64,000 bases of DNA from Paenibacillus sp. VTT E-133291 (GTDB lineage Bacteria; Bacillota; Bacilli; Paenibacillales; Paenibacillaceae), in NCBI RefSeq assembly GCF_002264395.1, contig NZ_NFVA01000003.1:108993-172992 (forward strand), read 5' to 3'. Positions 59,931 to 64,000 of this stretch are shown piece by piece. The position numbers and the translations under genes were made by a program. How positions within the stretch are numbered: the stretch's first letter is position 1; the number at the start of each line of letters is the position of its first letter. The notes beneath the pieces are model-generated. The model worked only from the letters and a program-made list of their open reading frames with translations, made no database searches and was not told the DNA's origin.

Positions 59931-60551
59931 TTATGTTCCTTTTCGTTTCCTTGATGAATACTTCCTTACCCACACTGCCAATTCTAACCTGTGCGTATAC
60001 ACAAGGATCACAAAACTTCCAAACCATACCCATAAGATAGGAGCAGACCAATTACTAATGTACAAAAAAACGGAAAGAAGCAGCATTCCGCTAACTACTT
60101 GCACACCATCCGATACAGGTGAATTCCCTCTGCTTTTGAACCAACTGCTGAGCATTTTCAGCACTGCTAAAATGACTGCTAGCGCTAAAGAAGCTTTGAA
60201 TCCTGTCAATGCACTCCATACCCCAAAGGTTACGGCAATTGCCTTCCCACCTTTTCCTTTAAGAAAGGGAGAGAAGGCATGACCCGCAATGGGCGCTAAG
60301 GCTAACGGAATAATAAAATACCCCTGACTATAATGACTCCCCATTACCCATAGAAGAGGTAGATACCCTTTTAAAAAATCCAATATAATCCCCAAAATTC
60401 CGAATTTATAGCCTGACGACTTCCATAAATTCAAAGCTCCCGGATTACCATCGCCAATGTCTTTCAGGTTCTTTTTACGCGCTAGACCAAGCCAAAAGGA
60501 AAACATAAGAGATCCCGCCAAAAATAAACCCGTGACCCACAATATGATCAT
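59931..60551 (-). CDS. PlsY-like acyltransferase paralog
   Basis: This is a 206-residue membrane protein with five to six helices. PlsY (glycerol-3-phosphate acyltransferase) motifs are DIGDGNPGALNLWKSSGYKFGILGIILDFLKGYLPL and AGHAFSPFLKGKGGKAIAVTFGVW. Standard PlsY reads GSGNxGATNxLR, so the A-L-N-L variant suggests a specialised paralog. It overlaps the preceding glycosyltransferase gene by one base (TAATG), so both are likely made together, possibly for a glycolipid. Confidence 0.85.
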   Translation of the reverse strand: MIILWVTGLFLAGSLMFSFWLGLARKKNLKDIGDGNPGALNLWKSSGYKFGILGIILDFLKGYLPLLWVMGSHYSQGYFIIPLALAPIAGHAFSPFLKGKGGKAIAVTFGVWSALTGFKASLALAVILAVLKMLSSWFKSRGNSPVSDGVQVVSGMLLLSVFLYISNWSAPILWVWFGSFVILVYTHRLELAVWVRKYSSRKRKGT

Positions 60552-61642
60552 TAGTCCTTACGGCCTCCCACCTGGATATGCCTTCCTTTCCAGCTTACAT
60601 GCTTCAGGAAAACGACCTGATATATCGAATAAAGCATGATCAAGATAAAGAAAACAGTTGCCACCACGTGAAATACAGGTATGACAATGCCAAATACACC
60701 TACATATTTTATAAAATAAAAGAGCTGGAACATATAAAGGAGATATCCGATCAATAACGGCATAAACCATGAAGTATTCGCAAAAATAAACACGGTTTCT
60801 GAAATAACGAGTCCGATCACCCAAAGCGCAATTGGAATAATTGTCTGCAGACTTATCGTTGAAGTGCTTAAGACAGCCCCTTTACTGAACCCTTCAATTT
60901 CACTTTTGATTCCTTTCGGATACATGCGAAACGATACTAAGCCATAACCGATATAATTGGTGATTGGAACACCTGCCGCAATAAATTGTTCTCCTAAAGA
61001 CAAATCATCCAGCACTTCAGATCTTATGCTTTGATGACCATTAACTTTTTCATAATCTTTCCTTAATGCTAGAATACACGAGCCGTACAGCCCTTTTTTG
61101 GTGTTATTCCTTTCAAAAACCGAGGTGAACGTGAAAATCCCCAGCATATTCATGATTAGGGCGAGCTTCTCAAACAGCTTTTCTGTATGATGAAAAGGAA
61201 CTACCGAAATGACACCTTTCGATAGCTCCCTTGCTTTTAATAATGAAGCCAAGGCATTCGGCTTTAATCGGATATCCGCATCCAAAAAAACAAAAATATC
61301 ACCCGAGGCCTGTAAATATCCATTCCATACGGCCCAGCTCTTACCCGTCCACCCCTCAGGGAGACTGCTGTTCGCAATAACCTTAACCCCATAGCTTTCG
61401 GCAATTTCTTTCGTCCGATCCTCAGAGAAGTCATCTACCACAATAATTTCATAGGGTGTAAGGGTCTGAGACTGAAGTGAATCGAGCAGATAACGCAAAT
61501 TATATTCTTCATTCCTTGCGGGAATGATGATGGACAATTTCTCCGGTCCTTGATTAGGCTCGTAATAAGTGGTCAAGGTATTTTTTCTGAACAAAATAAA
61601 ACCGGAGAGACATCCAACGCCTATAACCATTAACAACCACAT
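60551..61642 (-). CDS. GT2 glycosyltransferase (CrtQ-like)
   Basis: This is a 363-residue membrane glycosyltransferase. A helix at residues 2-20 is followed by the GT2 domain: LSIIIPARNEEYNLRYLLDSL, YEIIVVDDFSEDRT, DIFVFLDADIRLKP (DxD) and DLSLGEQFIAAG. Three to four C-terminal helices follow. It resembles CrtQ, the 4,4'-diaponeurosporenoate glycosyltransferase, and related glycolipid enzymes. No carotenoid synthesis genes are nearby. It is coupled to the PlsY-like gene; acceptor is uncertain. Confidence 0.88.
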   Translation of the reverse strand: MWLLMVIGVGCLSGFILFRKNTLTTYYEPNQGPEKLSIIIPARNEEYNLRYLLDSLQSQTLTPYEIIVVDDFSEDRTKEIAESYGVKVIANSSLPEGWTGKSWAVWNGYLQASGDIFVFLDADIRLKPNALASLLKARELSKGVISVVPFHHTEKLFEKLALIMNMLGIFTFTSVFERNNTKKGLYGSCILALRKDYEKVNGHQSIRSEVLDDLSLGEQFIAAGVPITNYIGYGLVSFRMYPKGIKSEIEGFSKGAVLSTSTISLQTIIPIALWVIGLVISETVFIFANTSWFMPLLIGYLLYMFQLFYFIKYVGVFGIVIPVFHVVATVFFILIMLYSIYQVVFLKHVSWKGRHIQVGGRKD

Positions 61643-61707
61643 TACGGTTCCCCCCCTTCTACATCTATATATATGAAGGGTTAGTCCGTAATATATTCAT
61701 TTCAAAT

Positions 61708-62910
61708 TTAACCTACATTAACTTTAGTGGAGTATTGATTAAGCTTTTCTGTACATAAGAGCATAACGATAGCGAAAATAACGATCATCACAGGGAAGAT
61801 ACCTAATGTAAAATTAGAAGCCAGTAAACCGATAAATGGCGGCACTAGCGTGGTACCGGTATAAGCCGTTGCCATCTGAAAGCCCATAATCGACTGGGCA
61901 TGCTTCTTCCCGAATCGTACAGGAGTTTCATGCAGCATACATGGAAAGATAGGGGCTAATCCCAGACCTATAATCATAAATCCTACTAGCGAAACTATAG
62001 TTGGAAGCGGTAGTACTAGCAGTACTGTACCGATTAATGCAATAAGCTGACCATATCGAATTAACTTTTTATTACTCATTCTAAAAGTAATGAAACCCGT
62101 AACCATTCTACCAAAAGTAATTCCTAGGTAAAAAAACGATACCCATGTCGCTGCAGTCGATGCAGGGATATCTTTGATATTCACAAGAAAACTACTCCCC
62201 CATAACCCCATACTTGTTTCTATGGCAGAATAAAATAAGAAGGTTAACATCGCAAGCTTTACCCCTCTTAATTTCCAAGGTTTTGTGTTCTCTGCGATAT
62301 GCTCAAGCTCCGGATCATTGAACTCGTGATCACTATCCGCATCCGAGTTGCTATTGTTCTCAGCCACTCTTTTCCACAAAGGCAACGTAACGAATAGTAT
62401 AACAACTAAGCTCAATTGAATATAAGCAACCGTAAGATAACCTTCTCGCCATAGACCTTCACCAGAGATAAAAGAACCCATAATAATCGGACCCAGCGTC
62501 GCGCCCACTCCCCAGAAACAATGTAACCAACTCATATGATGGGCTTTATAGTGCGTAGCAACATAACTGTTTAATCCGGCATCTACAGATCCCGCACCTA
62601 AACCGAGTGGAATCGCAGCAACAATTAGCCATACTAACGAAGGTGACCAAGCAAAACCAAATAAAGCTACAGCCGTCATAATACAGCTTACAAGAGTCAC
62701 TTTTCCCGTACCAAAACGTTTAAGGATAGTACCACTCATCAAACTGGAGACAATGGTGCCTACAGCAATAACCATCGATAGAATTCCAGCAGTACCTAAT
62801 GAGGCATTTAGGTCTATTCTCATTACCGGCCATGCAGATCCTAGCAATGAGTCCGGCAAGCCTAAACTAATAAATGCTAAATAAATAATAATAAGAAAAA
62901 AAGTTGCCAT
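61708..62910 (-). CDS. MFS transporter, sugar-permease-like
   Basis: This is a 400-residue, 12-helix MFS protein. The start LAFISLGLPDSLLGSAWPVMRIDLN and MSWLHCFWGVGATLGPIIMG resemble the FucP-like/fucose-permease-related subgroup found in Bacillales; the central loop is acidic (NNSNSDADSDHEFNDPELEH). It probably imports or exports a sugar. The ROK regulator gene lies immediately upstream, so the operon is ROK then MFS, and the regulator likely senses the transported sugar. Confidence 0.88.
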   Translation of the reverse strand: MATFFLIIIYLAFISLGLPDSLLGSAWPVMRIDLNASLGTAGILSMVIAVGTIVSSLMSGTILKRFGTGKVTLVSCIMTAVALFGFAWSPSLVWLIVAAIPLGLGAGSVDAGLNSYVATHYKAHHMSWLHCFWGVGATLGPIIMGSFISGEGLWREGYLTVAYIQLSLVVILFVTLPLWKRVAENNSNSDADSDHEFNDPELEHIAENTKPWKLRGVKLAMLTFLFYSAIETSMGLWGSSFLVNIKDIPASTAATWVSFFYLGITFGRMVTGFITFRMSNKKLIRYGQLIALIGTVLLVLPLPTIVSLVGFMIIGLGLAPIFPCMLHETPVRFGKKHAQSIMGFQMATAYTGTTLVPPFIGLLASNFTLGIFPVMIVIFAIVMLLCTEKLNQYSTKVNVG

Positions 62911-62930
62911 CGTTTATCTCCTTAATGGTT

Positions 62931-63959
62931 CTAATCTATTTGTTGTGAAACCAATAAACCTAATCCAAGACTTTGTAATCCATTCAGATAATCACGTTTT
63001 AAGTTGCTTACCGCTAACTCTGGAAGATGTTCTTTGGGAACGTATGTAGCACTTCGCTCAGCGATTTGATTTAGCATAGCTGGAGCTACTTCATCCTCAC
63101 AAAAAATAATATAATGGGGATTCAAAATAGAGGTGCTGGTAGCCACTAACCGACTAATCGCATCTACTCTATGCTCTAACTGCATCGCTAAACCACCTTT
63201 TTCTCCAGTTAATGCCTCTATAAAATTTCTATTATCATACTGGGGCAAATATTGAACTTCACCTGAAAAAAACGTCTTTCCTCGAACGATTTCACCATTA
63301 ACGGCTATCCCTGCCCCTGGTCCATTTTTCCCTAAATACAGATACATCAGAGAAATCTTCTCCTTCAAATTTCTCTGCATCATATAACCGATTACAGCGG
63401 CATTCATATCATTTTCCACAATAGTCGGGATAGCGAGATGGTCTTCTATATATGTTTTCAAATCTAGACTTTGATATTTCGGATAGCCTGGAATTAGAAA
63501 AATCTTCCCATAACTCACCGCACCTGGAACACCAATAGCGACGGATTGAATCTTAGGATTAGCCTTTTTTTCACCTTCGATAAGCGAGACCAGTGTACTA
63601 ACGTCTTCCTCAAGAATACTAGGTAAATTCCCTTCTTTTACAACATCGCCAATGCAATTATAGATCGTATAGTTTGTTTCATTTTTTTCCAAAAAAATAG
63701 CTATCCCTAATCGATAATTCGGATTATAGGCGTATCTTATAGCCCTTCTTCCGCCACTAGACTCATCAAGGCCAATGATCGTCACTTCCCCAGTCCCTTC
63801 CATCTGCATTAGAAATTTACTGATCGTTGGAAAACTGTATTGTAATCTTTGACTTAACTCCGCCTTCGTAGCCCTTCCTAATTCTAATAATGCTGTTCGA
63901 ATATTTCGAATAATTTCGGATTTGAGTTGCTGTGAAGGAAGTCTTTTATCACTTGCCAT
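62931..63959 (-). CDS. ROK-family transcriptional regulator
   Basis: This is a 342-residue regulator with a winged helix-turn-helix (IRTALLELGRATKAELSQRLQYSFPTISKFLMQMEGTGEVTI, residues 15-55) followed by the wing DESSGGRRAIRYAYNPNY and a ROK domain (VAIGVPGAVSYGK, VENDMNAAVIGYMM, YLGKNGPGAGIAVNGEIVRG). The usual zinc-site cysteines are absent. Start ATG 63959 follows GGGAGAG; the frame open to 63980 includes an ATG that lacks a clear site. It lies 20 bp before the MFS gene. Confidence 0.9.
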   Translation of the reverse strand: MASDKRLPSQQLKSEIIRNIRTALLELGRATKAELSQRLQYSFPTISKFLMQMEGTGEVTIIGLDESSGGRRAIRYAYNPNYRLGIAIFLEKNETNYTIYNCIGDVVKEGNLPSILEEDVSTLVSLIEGEKKANPKIQSVAIGVPGAVSYGKIFLIPGYPKYQSLDLKTYIEDHLAIPTIVENDMNAAVIGYMMQRNLKEKISLMYLYLGKNGPGAGIAVNGEIVRGKTFFSGEVQYLPQYDNRNFIEALTGEKGGLAMQLEHRVDAISRLVATSTSILNPHYIIFCEDEVAPAMLNQIAERSATYVPKEHLPELAVSNLKRDYLNGLQSLGLGLLVSQQID

Positions 63960-64000
63960 GGCTCTCCCACCTATAGTCATACTGACTTATTAAATGCATT

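Overview
The window looks like a chromosome segment of a Paenibacillus-type member of the Bacillales. The evidence is strong AGGAGG-type ribosome sites, a T-box in front of tyrS, Lpl/Ytc-type sugar ABC transporters paired with YesM/YesN-like two-component genes, many MerR, AraC and ROK regulators, and an EpsC/CapD-type exopolysaccharide cluster. No tRNA, rRNA, CRISPR array, transposase or integrase was recognised.

Layout. (1) 1-4500: an accessory stretch with decayed genes (a truncated MerR regulator running into a TrmO-like remnant, and a frameshifted beta-helix/discoidin glycosidase remnant), then an intact MerR regulator with a serine hydrolase and a small conserved hypothetical gene. (2) 4675-26295: a sulfated-glycan utilisation locus. 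It holds a GH35 beta-galactosidase, a GH20 beta-N-acetylhexosaminidase, three Cys-type sulfatases, an import system (two permeases and a binding lipoprotein), a YesN/YesM-like two-component pair, AraC and ROK regulators, an FGE (oxygen-dependent sulfatase activator), a radical-SAM anaerobic sulfatase maturase with a SEC-C tail and a 20-codon ORF in front of it, and a split CHR (chromate/sulfate-type) transporter. None of the enzymes has a visible signal peptide. My reading is that sulfated oligosaccharides made of galactose and N-acetylhexosamine (keratan sulfate or sulfomucin type) are imported intact and desulfated and hydrolysed in the cytoplasm, and that the CHR pair may export the released sulfate. 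(3) 26373-33740: a hypothetical protein, tyrS with its T-box, an Lrp-type regulator, a secreted acetamidase-like protein, an AlkC-like protein, a Crp/Fnr regulator and an LLM flavin oxidoreductase. (4) 33758-34436: a gene-free stretch with degenerate repeats. (5) 34437-50514: an exopolysaccharide cluster read mostly leftwards: Wzz-like and BY-kinase-like proteins, flippase, polymerase/ligase, glycosyltransferase, CapD-type dehydratase, LCP ligase, priming sugar transferase, GNAT, FemAB-like protein, DegT aminotransferase, epimerase and acyltransferase. One rightward gene inside it encodes a phage tail-spike-like beta-helix protein. (6) 50857-63959: assorted transport and regulation genes: a short-chain dehydrogenase with an altered active site, a DrrAB-like ABC exporter, an AHSA1/ArsR pair with clear operators, a cupin, a Fur-linked siderophore-binding lipoprotein with an AraC regulator, a MerR/MFS efflux pair, a glycosyltransferase/PlsY-like pair and an MFS/ROK pair.

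The most interesting part is the sulfatase locus: both sulfatase-activation chemistries sit beside each other, a candidate sulfate exporter is in the FGE operon, and the maturase has an unusual zinc tail and a small upstream ORF.
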